A stretch of DNA of 64,000 nt from Alistipes provencensis (GTDB lineage Bacteria > Bacteroidota > Bacteroidia > Bacteroidales > Rikenellaceae), in NCBI RefSeq assembly GCF_900083545.1, contig NZ_LT559262.1:186001-250000 (forward strand), written 5' to 3'. A program made the translations under genes and the position numbers. The notes below the pieces were generated by a model that was not told the DNA's origin, made no database searches, and saw nothing but the letters and a program-made list of their open reading frames with translations. Below, piece after piece: positions 26,058 to 37,386 of this stretch (position 1 is its first letter; every line of letters starts with the position of its first letter).

Positions 26058-28994
26058 ATGCACCTGCGGGGCGTTTCGGGCGTTTTTGCCGACTTGTCGG
26101 CAAAGGTATGGAAAATTTTTGGGATTTTGGATAAAATTAGGGTAAAATATCTCTTGTCGGCAACGGTCCTGCTCCTGTTTGCCCAGATCGTTCTGGGCAG
26201 CGCGGCAGCCCGCGCGGCGCTCGACGGCCCCGCATCCGACTCCCTTCCGAATCCCCTCCCCGCCGACACCGTGCGCCCGCTTCCGGACAACGAGCGGGCC
26301 CCGTTCGTCACCCCCTCGCGGCGCGAGGCCCGCAGGCAGGCCCGTGAAGAGGCCCGGCGGCGCGCCGCGTTCAACGCCCTTTCGCAGGAGGAGCGCGACT
26401 CGCTTTTCTCGTCGCAGATCGATTCGCTCGTGGCCCGCAAAGCCGATTCGCTGGGCATCTCCCGCCCCGACTCGCTCGCGGTCGACACGCTGCACCGCGA
26501 TTCGGTCAAGAAACCGCGGCCTGCGGGCGCTTTCCTCGACGACCCGATCACGGGCAAGAACACCGACTCGCTGGTCTACGACGTGCGCAACAAACTGGTA
26601 TACATCTACAATCAGGGCGACGTCACCTACCAGAACAGCAACCTCAAGGCCGACTTCATGCGCATCGACATGGATTCGAAACTGGTCTATGCCTACGGCA
26701 AACCCGACTCGGTGGACGGCAAGTTCGTCATTACCAAACCCGAATTCTCCGACGGTTCGGCCTCCTACCAGATGGACACGATCACCTACAACCTCGATTC
26801 GAAGAAGGCCAAGATCAAGGGTGTGGCCACGCAGCAGGGCGACGGCTGGCTGGTGGGCGGCAGCGTGAAGAAGATGCCCGACAACACGATCAACATCCAG
26901 CACGGCAAATACACCACCTGCGACGAAACGGACCACCCGCACTTCTATCTGGCGATGACCAAGGCGAAGGTCATTCCGGGCAAGAAGGTCGTCACCGGCC
27001 CGGCCTATCTGGTGATGGAGGACGTGCCGATCTACTTCCTCGGCATCCCCGAGGGCTTCTTCCCGATCAACATGGGCCCCAAGTCGGGTCTGCTGATGCC
27101 CACCTACGGCGAGGAGTACTCCAAGGGATTCTTCCTGCGCGATCTGGGCTACTATTTCACGCTGGGCGAATATGCCGACCTCGCGGTACGCGGCGGCATC
27201 TACACGCTCGGTTCGTGGGAGGCTTCGGCCGCCTCGCGCTACATCAAGCGCTACAAGTACAGCGGCAGTTTCAACATGCAGTACTCCAACGTCAAGACGG
27301 GAGAAAAGGGCGAGGACGACTACATCAAGCAGAGCAACTTCCGCATCCAGTGGACCCACTCGCAGGACGCCAAGGCCAACCCGGGTTCGACCTTCTCGGC
27401 CTCGGTGAACTTCGCCACCAGCGGTTACAGCCGCTATTCGGCCACCAACCTCAACGACATCCTCGCCACGCAGACCAACTCGACGGTCTCCTATTCGAAG
27501 AACTGGGCCGGAACGCCCTTCTCGCTCTCGGCCAACATGGCCATCTCGCAGAACTCGCAGAACAAATCGATCTCGGTAACGCTGCCGACGGTGGTGTTCA
27601 ACGTCTCGCGCTTCTACCCTTTCAAACGCAAGGAGAAGACCGGCAAGGACCGCTGGTACGAGAAGATCTCGATGCAGTACACGGGTAAGATGACCAACTC
27701 GGTGACCACCACCGAGTCGGAAATCTTCTCGAAAAAGACGCTCGAGAACATGAAGAACGGCATCGAGCACTCGATCCCCGTCTCGGCGTCGTTCAACCTC
27801 TTCAACTACATCAACCTCTCGCCGTCGGTCAACTACAACGAGAAGTGGTATTTCAAGAAGGTCGAATTCGAGTGGAACCCCGTCACGAACCAGACCGACA
27901 CGCTGCCCACGAACTACGGTTTCTACCGCCTCTACAACTACAATCTCAGCGTCTCGGCCTCCACGACGGTCTACGGCATGTACGACTTCACGAAGAAGAG
28001 CCGCAACCGCAAGATTCAGGCGATCCGCCACACGCTGACCCCCTCGATCGGCTTCTCCTACGCCCCGGACTTCAGCGACCCCAAATACGGCTACTACAAG
28101 ACCCGCCAGACCGACTCGACGGGCCGTTTCACGACCTATTCGCCCTATGCCGTCAACGCCTACGGCGTCCCCTCGTCGGGCCGCTCGATGTCGATGAATT
28201 TCTCGCTGTCGCAGAACCTCGAAATGAAGGTGCTCTCGAAGCGCGACACCTCGGGCGTGAAGAAGATCAAATTAATCGACGAACTGCGCATCAGCGGCTC
28301 ATACAACTTTCTGGCCGACTCGATGCGGCTGTCGACCATCCCGATTTCGTTCCGTACGACGCTGTTCAACAACTTCGGCATCAACCTCTCGGCGACGCTC
28401 GACCCCTACCGCGTCTCGCCCGAGGGAAAACGCTACGACAAACTCTTCTTCCCGGGCCGCATCGTCTCCACGGGCTGGTCGTTCGGCTACACCTTCAAGT
28501 CGCGCGCCGACAAGTCACAGCCGGCCATCAACGACATCACGTCGATCCCTCCGGAGTATATGAACCCGTTCTTCGACCCCTACGGACACATGGACCCCGT
28601 GCTGCGGCGACAATACATGGCGCAGAGTTACTACGACTTCTCGCTGCCGTGGAACTTCGGATTCAACTACTCGGTCAACTACTCGATCTCCTACGTCAAT
28701 AACGGTACGACGGGCTACCGCAAGAACGTCACCCAGACGGTCGGATTCAACGGTTCGCTGACCGTCACGCCCAAGACCGGCATTAACTTCCAAGGCGGTT
28801 TCGACATCAAGCAGCGGAAGCTCACGACCTCGTCAGTCTCCATCACGCGCGACCTCCACTGCTGGCAGATGTCCTTCTCGTGGATACCGTTCGGCTACCA
28901 CCGTTCGTGGAGTTTCAACATCGGCGTCAAAGCCGCGTCGCTCTCCGACCTGAAATACGACAAGTCGCAGTCGATGTACGACAACATGTACTAA
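26058..28994 (+). CDS. lptD: LPS-assembly outer-membrane protein LptD
   Basis: 978 residues. Outer-membrane barrel that inserts LPS at the cell surface with LptE. After the first ATG come about 30 residues, then a hydrophobic signal (VKYLLSATVLLLFAQIVLGSAAARA). If the true start is later, a non-ATG codon would be needed. The periplasmic OstA-like jellyroll (about 165-300) shows repeats of the kind DVTYQNSNLKADFMRID and ATQQGDGWLVGGSVKK. The conserved LptD block VIYFLGIPEGFFPI-like (PIYFLGIPEGFFPINMGPKSG) leads into the barrel, rich in alternating aromatic strands to the end. Single gene, divergent from the amidase and closed by a terminator. Confidence 0.9.
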   Translation: MHLRGVSGVFADLSAKVWKIFGILDKIRVKYLLSATVLLLFAQIVLGSAAARAALDGPASDSLPNPLPADTVRPLPDNERAPFVTPSRREARRQAREEARRRAAFNALSQEERDSLFSSQIDSLVARKADSLGISRPDSLAVDTLHRDSVKKPRPAGAFLDDPITGKNTDSLVYDVRNKLVYIYNQGDVTYQNSNLKADFMRIDMDSKLVYAYGKPDSVDGKFVITKPEFSDGSASYQMDTITYNLDSKKAKIKGVATQQGDGWLVGGSVKKMPDNTINIQHGKYTTCDETDHPHFYLAMTKAKVIPGKKVVTGPAYLVMEDVPIYFLGIPEGFFPINMGPKSGLLMPTYGEEYSKGFFLRDLGYYFTLGEYADLAVRGGIYTLGSWEASAASRYIKRYKYSGSFNMQYSNVKTGEKGEDDYIKQSNFRIQWTHSQDAKANPGSTFSASVNFATSGYSRYSATNLNDILATQTNSTVSYSKNWAGTPFSLSANMAISQNSQNKSISVTLPTVVFNVSRFYPFKRKEKTGKDRWYEKISMQYTGKMTNSVTTTESEIFSKKTLENMKNGIEHSIPVSASFNLFNYINLSPSVNYNEKWYFKKVEFEWNPVTNQTDTLPTNYGFYRLYNYNLSVSASTTVYGMYDFTKKSRNRKIQAIRHTLTPSIGFSYAPDFSDPKYGYYKTRQTDSTGRFTTYSPYAVNAYGVPSSGRSMSMNFSLSQNLEMKVLSKRDTSGVKKIKLIDELRISGSYNFLADSMRLSTIPISFRTTLFNNFGINLSATLDPYRVSPEGKRYDKLFFPGRIVSTGWSFGYTFKSRADKSQPAINDITSIPPEYMNPFFDPYGHMDPVLRRQYMAQSYYDFSLPWNFGFNYSVNYSISYVNNGTTGYRKNVTQTVGFNGSLTVTPKTGINFQGGFDIKQRKLTTSSVSITRDLHCWQMSFSWIPFGYHRSWSFNIGVKAASLSDLKYDKSQSMYDNMY

Positions 28995-28997
28995 ACG

Positions 28998-29023
28998 AAA
29001 AGCGGCCCCCGGTCGGGCCGCTT
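28998..29023. terminator. Terminator between lptD and the nitroreductase gene
   Basis: AAAGCGGCCC and GGGCCGCTTT around CCGGTC; A and T runs on both sides allow use by both converging genes. Confidence 0.85.
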
Positions 29024-29042
29024 TCTTTGTCTCGTCCTTATA

Positions 29043-29900
29043 TTATAGATGCGCCACCTCCGCCGGTTCGCGGTCGATGTAGTTGGGATAACGGAACTGA
29101 GGCATCCCGAGGGCCATCACCGCACAGATGCGGCGGCCTTCGAGCCCCAGCATTTCGGTCAGCCGTCCCGTCTTGTCCTGCCGGAGGGCCGTCAGCACGA
29201 AGCCCATGTAGATTTGGCTCACGCCCAGCGCCTCAGCCATCAGCGAAGCGTTCTGGCAGGCCAGATTTGCATCTTCGCTCCCGAAGCGGTTCGCCTCCGG
29301 AGCATGGATGAACAGCACCGCCGTCGCGCCCCGCAATATGCGGTCGCGGCCCTCGGCATATTCACGCCGCAAGCGTTTGAAGACGGGAACATAGCGGTAG
29401 ACACCCGGCACGATACGGCTCAGCCACGGCCGCACGAACGGATTCAGCAGCCGTTTTTCCAGTTTGCCGAACACCCCGAGCGTATACTCGGTAATTCCCC
29501 GCAGCATCGCCGGGTCGGTCACCAGCGTATAGCCCAACTGCCGGGCGTTGCTGGCCGTCGGGGCCCGGTCGGCCGCCGCGACGATGCGGTCCAGCATCTC
29601 CTGCGGCACGGGAATTTTCTTCAAGGCCCGGTTCGACCGTCGCACGGCCAGCAGCAACTCCACCTGCTCGGGCGTCGGCAATGCGGCGTAATCGGCAGCA
29701 TGCACCCGCTCGGGCGGGAACAGCTCGTGCGCCACCGATCCCGTGGGACAGACGGCCACGCAATGACCGCAGCCGATGCAGTTCTCGGGCTTGCACAGCG
29801 TTATCACAGCCCCGGCCTTCTCCTGCTCGAAAATCTGCGAAGGACACACCTTCACGCAATGGCCGCAGCGGATGCAGCTCTCCCGAACCGAAATATCCAT
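29043..29900 (-). CDS. Nitroreductase-family protein with N-terminal 2[4Fe-4S] ferredoxin domain
   Basis: 285 residues. The N-terminus (1-60) carries two ferredoxin clusters: CIRCGHCVKVCP and CIGCGHCVAVCP. From about residue 80 an FMN nitroreductase fold begins (LLAVRRSNRALKKIPVP, then RAPTASNARQLGYTLVT) and runs to GLEGRRICAVMALGMPQ. The fusion lets reduced ferredoxin-type electrons reach the flavin; the natural acceptor is unknown. Such proteins are common in strict anaerobes. Six bases separate it from the upstream MFS gene, so they form an operon, but no functional link is obvious. Confidence 0.9.
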   Translation of the reverse strand: MDISVRESCIRCGHCVKVCPSQIFEQEKAGAVITLCKPENCIGCGHCVAVCPTGSVAHELFPPERVHAADYAALPTPEQVELLLAVRRSNRALKKIPVPQEMLDRIVAAADRAPTASNARQLGYTLVTDPAMLRGITEYTLGVFGKLEKRLLNPFVRPWLSRIVPGVYRYVPVFKRLRREYAEGRDRILRGATAVLFIHAPEANRFGSEDANLACQNASLMAEALGVSQIYMGFVLTALRQDKTGRLTEMLGLEGRRICAVMALGMPQFRYPNYIDREPAEVAHL

Positions 29901-29906
29901 CGGTTT

Positions 29907-31148
29907 CTAATGTTTCACCCCTACCATTTCGGCGGAGTTGTGCTTGTATTTGAAAACAAAGGCGAAAACAATGGCCACCACGAGGGCATACCCTGCGAAG
30001 ATGAACCACGAATCGGGCCAGTGGAAGGCATCCACCACGGCGCCCGCGGCATACGAACCGAAGAAAGCGCCGAAACCGTTGGTCATAATCATGAAGACGC
30101 CCTGCGCCGAAGAGCGTATCTCACGGCTGGTCTCCTTTTCGACGAACAGCGACCCCGAGATGTTGAAGAAATCGAACGCCACGCCGTAAACGAGCATCGA
30201 GAGGATGAGGAACACGGCCCCCGAGCCGGGATTGCCCACGCCGAAGAACCCGAAGCGCAGCACCCAAGCCAGCATCGAGATCAGCATCACCTTCTTGATT
30301 CCGAAACGCCGGAGGAAGAACGGGATCAGCAGGATGCAGAACGTTTCGGACATCTGCGACAGCGAGAGCAGGATCACCGAGTGCTTCACGATGGCCGAAT
30401 CGGCATACTGGGACATCGTTCCGAAATTCTGGATATAGCTGTCGCCAAAGGCGTTGGTGATTTGCAGCGCGGCGCCCAGCAGCATCGAGAAGATGAAGAA
30501 AATGGCCATGCGCTTCTCCTTGAAGAGCGCGAAGGCGCGCAGTCCCAGCGTATCGACCCACGACCGGTTGCGCACACTGCGGTCGACGGCACACCCGGGC
30601 AGCGTGAACGAGTAGACGGCCAGCACGAACGACAGCAGTGCCGAAACATACAACTGCCAAGCCGTGAGCTTGATCTGCACGCCTCCGATCTGGACCAGAT
30701 CGACGAACCACATCGCGGCGATGAATCCCACGGTACCCCACACGCGGATGGGCGGGAAGTGCTTGACGCTGTCGAGTTTGGCCAGATCGAGGGCGTTGTA
30801 GGCCACGGAGTTCGACAACGCAATGGTCGGCATGTAGAACATCACGCTCAGCAGCATGCAACTGTACAGCGGCGCATAGTCCGTCTGCGAAGCCGCGGCG
30901 ATCAGGAAACCGCCGCTGATAAGGTGGCAGATTCCCAGCAGCTTCTGCGCCGGGACCCAGCGGTCGGCGATTATTCCCATCACGGCGGGCATGAACAGCG
31001 AGGCAATACCCATCGTTGCGAAGAAACTGCCTATCTGCAATCCGGAGAATCCGAGCCCCCCGATATAGGCACCCAGCGAGATGAGCCACGAACCCCAGAT
31101 CGCATACTGGAGAAAGTTCATGACGATAAGCCGGAATTTAATTCCCAT
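29907..31148 (-). CDS. MFS transporter of the nucleoside:H+ symporter (NupG-like) family
   Basis: 413 residues with 12 predicted membrane helices. The N-terminus MGIKFRLIVMNFLQYAIWGSWLISLGAY is the family hallmark, and GIIADRWVPAQKLLGICHLISGG follows as the loop 2-3 motif. A cytoplasmic loop in the middle (about 185-200) divides the two halves. The family imports purine and pyrimidine nucleosides by proton symport; substrate is inferred. First gene of a two-gene unit with the ferredoxin-nitroreductase. Confidence 0.88.
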   Translation of the reverse strand: MGIKFRLIVMNFLQYAIWGSWLISLGAYIGGLGFSGLQIGSFFATMGIASLFMPAVMGIIADRWVPAQKLLGICHLISGGFLIAAASQTDYAPLYSCMLLSVMFYMPTIALSNSVAYNALDLAKLDSVKHFPPIRVWGTVGFIAAMWFVDLVQIGGVQIKLTAWQLYVSALLSFVLAVYSFTLPGCAVDRSVRNRSWVDTLGLRAFALFKEKRMAIFFIFSMLLGAALQITNAFGDSYIQNFGTMSQYADSAIVKHSVILLSLSQMSETFCILLIPFFLRRFGIKKVMLISMLAWVLRFGFFGVGNPGSGAVFLILSMLVYGVAFDFFNISGSLFVEKETSREIRSSAQGVFMIMTNGFGAFFGSYAAGAVVDAFHWPDSWFIFAGYALVVAIVFAFVFKYKHNSAEMVGVKH

Positions 31149-31237
31149 AATTTTCTGATTTAGTATAAATTTAAAGTTTCAAGCGGTTTCCCGTTGCGGG
31201 ATTAAAACAAATGTACGAAAATTTTTTCGGAATTTTC

Positions 31238-31268
31238 TTTGCATTTGAAAAATAAAGTCCTACTTTTG
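31238..31268 (+). promoter_or_regulatory. Consensus promoter of tRNA-Gln
   Basis: TTTG (31238-31241), 19 bases, TACTTTTG (31261-31268): a perfect match to the Bacteroidota consensus. The tRNA begins 17 bases later. Confidence 0.9.
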
Positions 31269-31284
31269 CATCACCAAAATCTAC

Positions 31285-31355
31285 TGAGCTATGGTGTAAT
31301 GGTAACACAACAGATTCTGGTCCTGTTATTCCAGGTTCGAATCCTGGTAGCTCAA
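31285..31355 (+). tRNA. tRNA-Gln (anticodon CUG)
   Basis: 71-nt cloverleaf folded by hand. The acceptor stem TGAGCTA pairs with TAGCTCA (31348-31354). D-stem GTGT/ACAC. Anticodon arm 31310-31326 with loop TTCTGGT, giving anticodon CTG. T-arm CCAGG-TTCGAAT-CCTGG. Discriminator A; no encoded CCA. One A-C mismatch closes the anticodon stem. It decodes CAG and is a single-gene transcript with its own promoter and terminator. Confidence 0.95.
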
Positions 31356-31357
31356 CT

Positions 31358-31392
31358 CAAAAAGGATGCCTCGAAAGAGACATCCTTTTTTT
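31358..31392 (+). terminator. Terminator of tRNA-Gln
   Basis: AAAAAGGATG and CATCCTTTTT arms with a small inner CTC-GAAA-GAG hairpin, then more T, starting three bases after the tRNA. Confidence 0.9.
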
Positions 31393-31652
31393 CGTTTTCA
31401 GGCCCTCCCGCCCCGATTCCGGCACGATTCTGGCGGGTATCCGTAAACAAGCCGTCCACGGCTTTTCCCGCGAAATGCACGTTTCGATAAACGGGCCGGC
31501 AAGTACAATTCCGTTTCGAATACCGAAACATACAATATTTTATACACGCATTTCGTGGCAAATACCCCGTTTGGTCACAACATACACGAAATCAGCCGAT
31601 TTAAAAACATCATTTTTTCGGTACGCGCCTTGATTCCGCGCCTCGAACGCTG

Positions 31653-31812
31653 TATGTTTGTATCAAGTTTCGAAAGGAGCTATGAAGAATTCATTTGCAT
31701 GGAGTGACGCCCACAGAAGTTGAAAGGATTGCCGAATATTGACGCAACCACTGTTCATCAATCCGGAAGGCTTCGAGGGGGAGAGTTGGGAAACTCTCCC
31801 TCTTTTCTTTTC
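31653..31812 (+). other. Short transcription unit with a 13-codon ORF and shared ATGAAGAATT...AGTGACGC core
   Basis: The stretch from the tRNA terminator to the next gene (31393-31853) holds no ordinary gene. TATGTTTG (31653-31660) is promoter-like. AAAGGAG (31673-31679) is an unusually good Shine-Dalgarno site, followed by ATG at 31682 and an ORF encoding MKNSFAWSDAHRS. A hairpin with arms GGGAGAGTT/AACTCTCCC and a T-rich tail ends it near 31810. The core ATGAAGAATTC...AGTGACGC recurs at 58702 and, inverted, near 45053-45072. Translation, function and even the transcribed strand are unproven. Confidence 0.4.
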
Positions 31813-31853
31813 CCGTTCTCTGCCGCCGTCCCCGCCGCTCCTGCCGCCGCGTG

Positions 31854-32819
31854 CTACTCCAACCGTCCGAGGATCTCCCGCTGGCGTTTGAAGTGGTGGA
31901 TGCGCGACAATTCCCCGGTCCCGGAGATCAGCGAGGCGAAACGCCGCTGGTTGCGGACCCACCTCCTCACATACTCGTACATCATCGGATCGAACGTGTG
32001 CATGGAGTTGAGCGAAAAGAGCGCGATTCCGGCCACTTTGTAACGTTCCGACGAGATATAGGCATACGACGCTTCGAGGTCCACCTCCGAGAGGTAGAAA
32101 TTGACCTTGTTGCCGTTTTCGTATTCGCCCTCGGCGGCCATCTTTTCAAAATCCCGTATCAATTCGGACAGCTCCTTCTTCAGCAGGGCCACGCTCTGAT
32201 CCGAGATCAGGTGCATCGCCCTAAAAGCCCGGATGGCGTTGACCCAGTGCGTGAACCCGCTTTCGTCGAAGATGACGTGCGACTGGGCCACCAGTTGGAC
32301 GCTCTGCACATATTCCAAGGCATTGCGGCGCAGCGAAGGCGACAGTTTCAGCTCCTCGAACGTCGGCACCGACACATCGCCCATCTCGTGCTGATACAGC
32401 GACTTGAAGAGCTTGAAGCGCGTCAGGTTCTCGTACTTGAGGTAATATTCGGCCGGAATGGAGTTGACCGCCGAGGCAAAGACCGTCGTGGGGTCGGATG
32501 CTATTTCGCGGAAAAAGCGGATGTTCTGCCCGAGAATTCCGTTGTAGAGATCGAGCGAAGCGTCGAATTCGGTAAACGCCAAGCTGAAAAGGGCATTCCC
32601 TCCGACGGAGGAGCCCATGACGCCGTCGAGCGAGAAACGCAGGTGCGCGCTCAGCGCACTGGCCTCACCGAAAGTGAACCGCACTTCGCCGCGCATGCGG
32701 CGGTATGCGGCTTCGCGGCCGATATTGAGTACATCCATCAGCACCGACGCCGGCGTCGAATCCGGCGGCGTATGGGCATGGATCGCCCGAATCAACGCGG
32801 TATTCGATAATTCTGTCAT
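31854..32819 (-). CDS. Helix-turn-helix-type regulator-like protein, function unknown
   Basis: 321 residues from MTELSNTALIRAI. The start was chosen because the longer frame (to 32864) adds non-conserved sequence over an AT-rich leader. Residues about 18-60 (ASVLMDVLNIGREAAYRRMRGEVRFTFGEASALSAHLRFSLD) match the pattern of Bacteroidota XRE-like domains, in which a short helix, an R-R-G motif and an EA-x-LS-x-L helix form the HTH. The remaining 250 residues are mostly helical with no family I know. I infer a DNA-binding regulator with a large sensor or dimerisation part. It stands alone; a short conserved intergenic motif lies 150 bases beyond its 3' end. Confidence 0.65.
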   Translation of the reverse strand: MTELSNTALIRAIHAHTPPDSTPASVLMDVLNIGREAAYRRMRGEVRFTFGEASALSAHLRFSLDGVMGSSVGGNALFSLAFTEFDASLDLYNGILGQNIRFFREIASDPTTVFASAVNSIPAEYYLKYENLTRFKLFKSLYQHEMGDVSVPTFEELKLSPSLRRNALEYVQSVQLVAQSHVIFDESGFTHWVNAIRAFRAMHLISDQSVALLKKELSELIRDFEKMAAEGEYENGNKVNFYLSEVDLEASYAYISSERYKVAGIALFSLNSMHTFDPMMYEYVRRWVRNQRRFASLISGTGELSRIHHFKRQREILGRLE

Positions 32820-32903
32820 AGTCTTGTCGTAAAATAATTCTCTGTCCCGGGGACAAATATACAAAAAAAACGCGAGAATATAACAAATTCGGACACCCCG
32901 TGC

Positions 32904-32940
32904 AAAAAGGGAGGAGAACCCGTGGGGGGTTCTCCTCCTT
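32904..32940 (-). terminator. Terminator of the M3 peptidase operon
   Basis: GGAGGAGAACCC pairs with its complement GGGTTCTCCTCC-type arm around GTGG; on the minus strand the stem is followed by CTTTTTG. It lies 20 bases after the second peptidase gene. Confidence 0.85.
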
Positions 32941-32960
32941 ATATAAACAGTGTCGGACGA

Positions 32961-35078
<2,118 letters not shown>

Positions 35079-35123
35079 TTTTTATTTCGGTTTGCGGTTT
35101 CTTTCTGAATGGGTTTCGTCCGG

Positions 35124-37307
35124 TCAGTTTTCGGGAACAGCCTTTACGCGGAAGCCTTCGGCAGGCTCAGGCGAGCCGGCCAGCGAATCGACCGGCTCGG
35201 GGTCGGTCCACAGCCCCCGGCTGCGGAGCATCGCCCGCTTGTCGGGGTCCTTGCCGCGGAAGTCGCGGTACATGGTCATGCCGTCCTCCGAGCCGCCGCG
35301 GGCGAGGATCTTGCGGCGGAAGTCGTCGGCGATCTTCTTGTTGAACAAATCGCCGCTCTCGCGGAAGGCTTCGAAGACATCCTTGTCCAGCACCGCAGCC
35401 CATGTGTAGAAATAGTAGCCCGCGGAATATCCGCCGTCGAAGATGTGCGAGAAATAGGGATAGTGGTAACGCGGTTCGATCTGCGGGATCAGCCCCCGCT
35501 TTTCGGTCAGGGCCTTGCGCTCGAATTCCGTCGGGTCGAACGGTTCGTATTCCGGGATCGAGTGGATGTCCATGTCCGAAAGCGACGCGGCGATCAGTTC
35601 GGTGGTCATGAAGCCTTGGTTGAACAGCCCGCTGCGGCGCAGCTTCGCGACCAGATATTCCGGGATCACCTCGTTCGAACGGTAGTGCACGGCGTACTGC
35701 TTCAGCACCTCGGGATCGAAGGCCCAGTTCTCCATCAACTGCGAGGGCAGCTCCACGAAATCGCCCTCGACCTCCGTGAGACCGCGGTATTTCACGTCGT
35801 GGAACAGGAAATGGAGCGCATGCCCGAACTCGTGGAACAGCGTTTCGGCCTCGTCGAGCGTCAGCAGCGCCGGGGTGTTCGACGTGGGACGGGTGAAGTT
35901 GCAGACGATCGACACCACGGGCGCCACGCGCTTGCCGTCCTTGTAAGTCTGCTCCACATAGTTGCCGCACCACGCACCCTGACTCTTTCCGTCGCGCGGG
36001 AAGTAGTCGAAATAGAGCACGCCCAGATGCGATTCGTCGGCGTCGAGCACCTCGTAGGCAATGGCATCGGGGTGGTACAGCGGCACGACAATGGGGCGGA
36101 ACGTGATGCCGTACAGCCGGTTCGCCAGAAAGAAGATGCCTCCCTGCACGTTCTCCAGCGAGAAATAGGGCCGCAACTGCTCCTCCTCCAACTGGTATTT
36201 CTGCTTGCGGACCTTCTCGGCATAATACCACCAGTCCCACGAAGCGAACTCCCCGTCGGGATGATCCTTCTTGAAGAGCTCCTCCATCTCGGCCAGCTCG
36301 CCCTTGGCGCTCTCCAGCGCGGGCGTCCAGATCTCGTTCAGCAGTTTGTAGACGGCGTCGGTCGTCCCGGCCATCTCGTCGGCCACGACGTAGTCGGCAT
36401 ACGACGGATAACCCAGCAGATGGGCCTTCTCCGTGCGCAGGCGGATGAAATCGTTGATCAACTGTTTGTTGTCATACTCGTCGCCGTTATTGCAGCGATT
36501 GAGATACGCCTTGTAAATCTCCTCGCGCAGCTCGCGCTTCTGGGAGTAGGTCAGGAACGGGATCAGGCTGGGTTTGTGCAGCGTGAAGGCATACTTGCCC
36601 TTCTTGCCCATCGCCTCGGCCTTTTCGCGGGCCTGATCGCGGGCTGTGGTCGGGATACCGTCCAAATCGTTCGACTCGAGCATCAGCGCGTAGTTGTTGT
36701 TCTCGGCGAGGATATTCTGCCCGAACTTCACCGACGTCAGCGACAGTTCGCCGTTGATGGCCTTCAGGCGGGCTTTCTGTTCGGCGTCGAGCAGCGCCCC
36801 GGCGCGCACGAACTTGCGGTAGGTCTTCTCCAGCAGACGGCTCTGTTCGGCGTCGAGTTCCAGCGCGGCGCGGCGGTCATAGACGGCCTTCACCCGCTCG
36901 AAGAGCTTTTCGTTCAGGAGTATCTTGTCGGCATGCGCCGCCAGCAGAGGCATCACCTGTTCCTGCAGGGCCTGCATCTCGGCGGTGTTCTCGGCCTCGC
37001 ACAGCATACCGAAGATCAGCCCTACCTGCGCGAGCATCTGCCCCGAATCGTCGTAGGCGAGGATGACGTTTTCGAACGTCGGCGCGTCGTTGTTCGACGT
37101 GATGGCGTCGATCTCGGCGTCGTGCAGCGACATGCCGCGCTCCAGAGCGGGCAGGAAATGCGCGGGAACGATCCGGTCGAACGGCGGCACCCCGTAGGGA
37201 GTGTCCCACTCGGTGAAAAAGGGATTTTCTCCCACGGTTTTATCAGACTTGCAGGAGGCGAGTGACATGGCCAGAAAAAGTGTTAAGAAAGCGGTAATAC
37301 GTTTCAT
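35124..37307 (-). CDS. M3-family metallopeptidase lipoprotein, tandem paralogue
   Basis: 727 residues. Lipoprotein signal MKRITAFLTLFLAMSLASC (Cys19). Zinc motif H492-E-F-G-H496 in LFHEFGHALHFLF, and FDGGYSAGYYFYTWAAVLDKDVFE near the end as in its neighbour. First gene of a two-gene unit. It keeps every catalytic block, so both copies should be active; they differ clearly in sequence, suggesting an old duplication and perhaps different peptide preferences. The C-terminal tail (DPEPVDSLAGSPEPAEGFRVKAVPEN) is Pro/Glu-rich and specific to this copy. Confidence 0.93.
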   Translation of the reverse strand: MKRITAFLTLFLAMSLASCKSDKTVGENPFFTEWDTPYGVPPFDRIVPAHFLPALERGMSLHDAEIDAITSNNDAPTFENVILAYDDSGQMLAQVGLIFGMLCEAENTAEMQALQEQVMPLLAAHADKILLNEKLFERVKAVYDRRAALELDAEQSRLLEKTYRKFVRAGALLDAEQKARLKAINGELSLTSVKFGQNILAENNNYALMLESNDLDGIPTTARDQAREKAEAMGKKGKYAFTLHKPSLIPFLTYSQKRELREEIYKAYLNRCNNGDEYDNKQLINDFIRLRTEKAHLLGYPSYADYVVADEMAGTTDAVYKLLNEIWTPALESAKGELAEMEELFKKDHPDGEFASWDWWYYAEKVRKQKYQLEEEQLRPYFSLENVQGGIFFLANRLYGITFRPIVVPLYHPDAIAYEVLDADESHLGVLYFDYFPRDGKSQGAWCGNYVEQTYKDGKRVAPVVSIVCNFTRPTSNTPALLTLDEAETLFHEFGHALHFLFHDVKYRGLTEVEGDFVELPSQLMENWAFDPEVLKQYAVHYRSNEVIPEYLVAKLRRSGLFNQGFMTTELIAASLSDMDIHSIPEYEPFDPTEFERKALTEKRGLIPQIEPRYHYPYFSHIFDGGYSAGYYFYTWAAVLDKDVFEAFRESGDLFNKKIADDFRRKILARGGSEDGMTMYRDFRGKDPDKRAMLRSRGLWTDPEPVDSLAGSPEPAEGFRVKAVPEN

Positions 37308-37325
37308 CCTGTCGTGTTATTTTAG

Positions 37326-37355
37326 TAACTTTGCCGCATATTATTTACAAAGTTA
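37326..37355. promoter_or_regulatory. Overlapping divergent promoters for rsmE and the M3 peptidase operon
   Basis: TAACTTTG on the plus strand (37326-37333) and the same octamer on the minus strand (37348-37355) face each other across 14 bases. The plus copy has TTTC about 20 bases upstream (37302-37305). Either polymerase would cross the other start site. Confidence 0.6.
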
Positions 37356-37386
37356 CAATAAAATTCCCAAAATAACGCCTCCGATC

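Noticed and set aside
25830..28031. A 733-codon open frame on the minus strand across lptD
   Set aside because: It is the antisense shadow of lptD in GC-rich DNA: Arg/Val/Asp-rich, no domain, and lptD on the other strand has clear family blocks.
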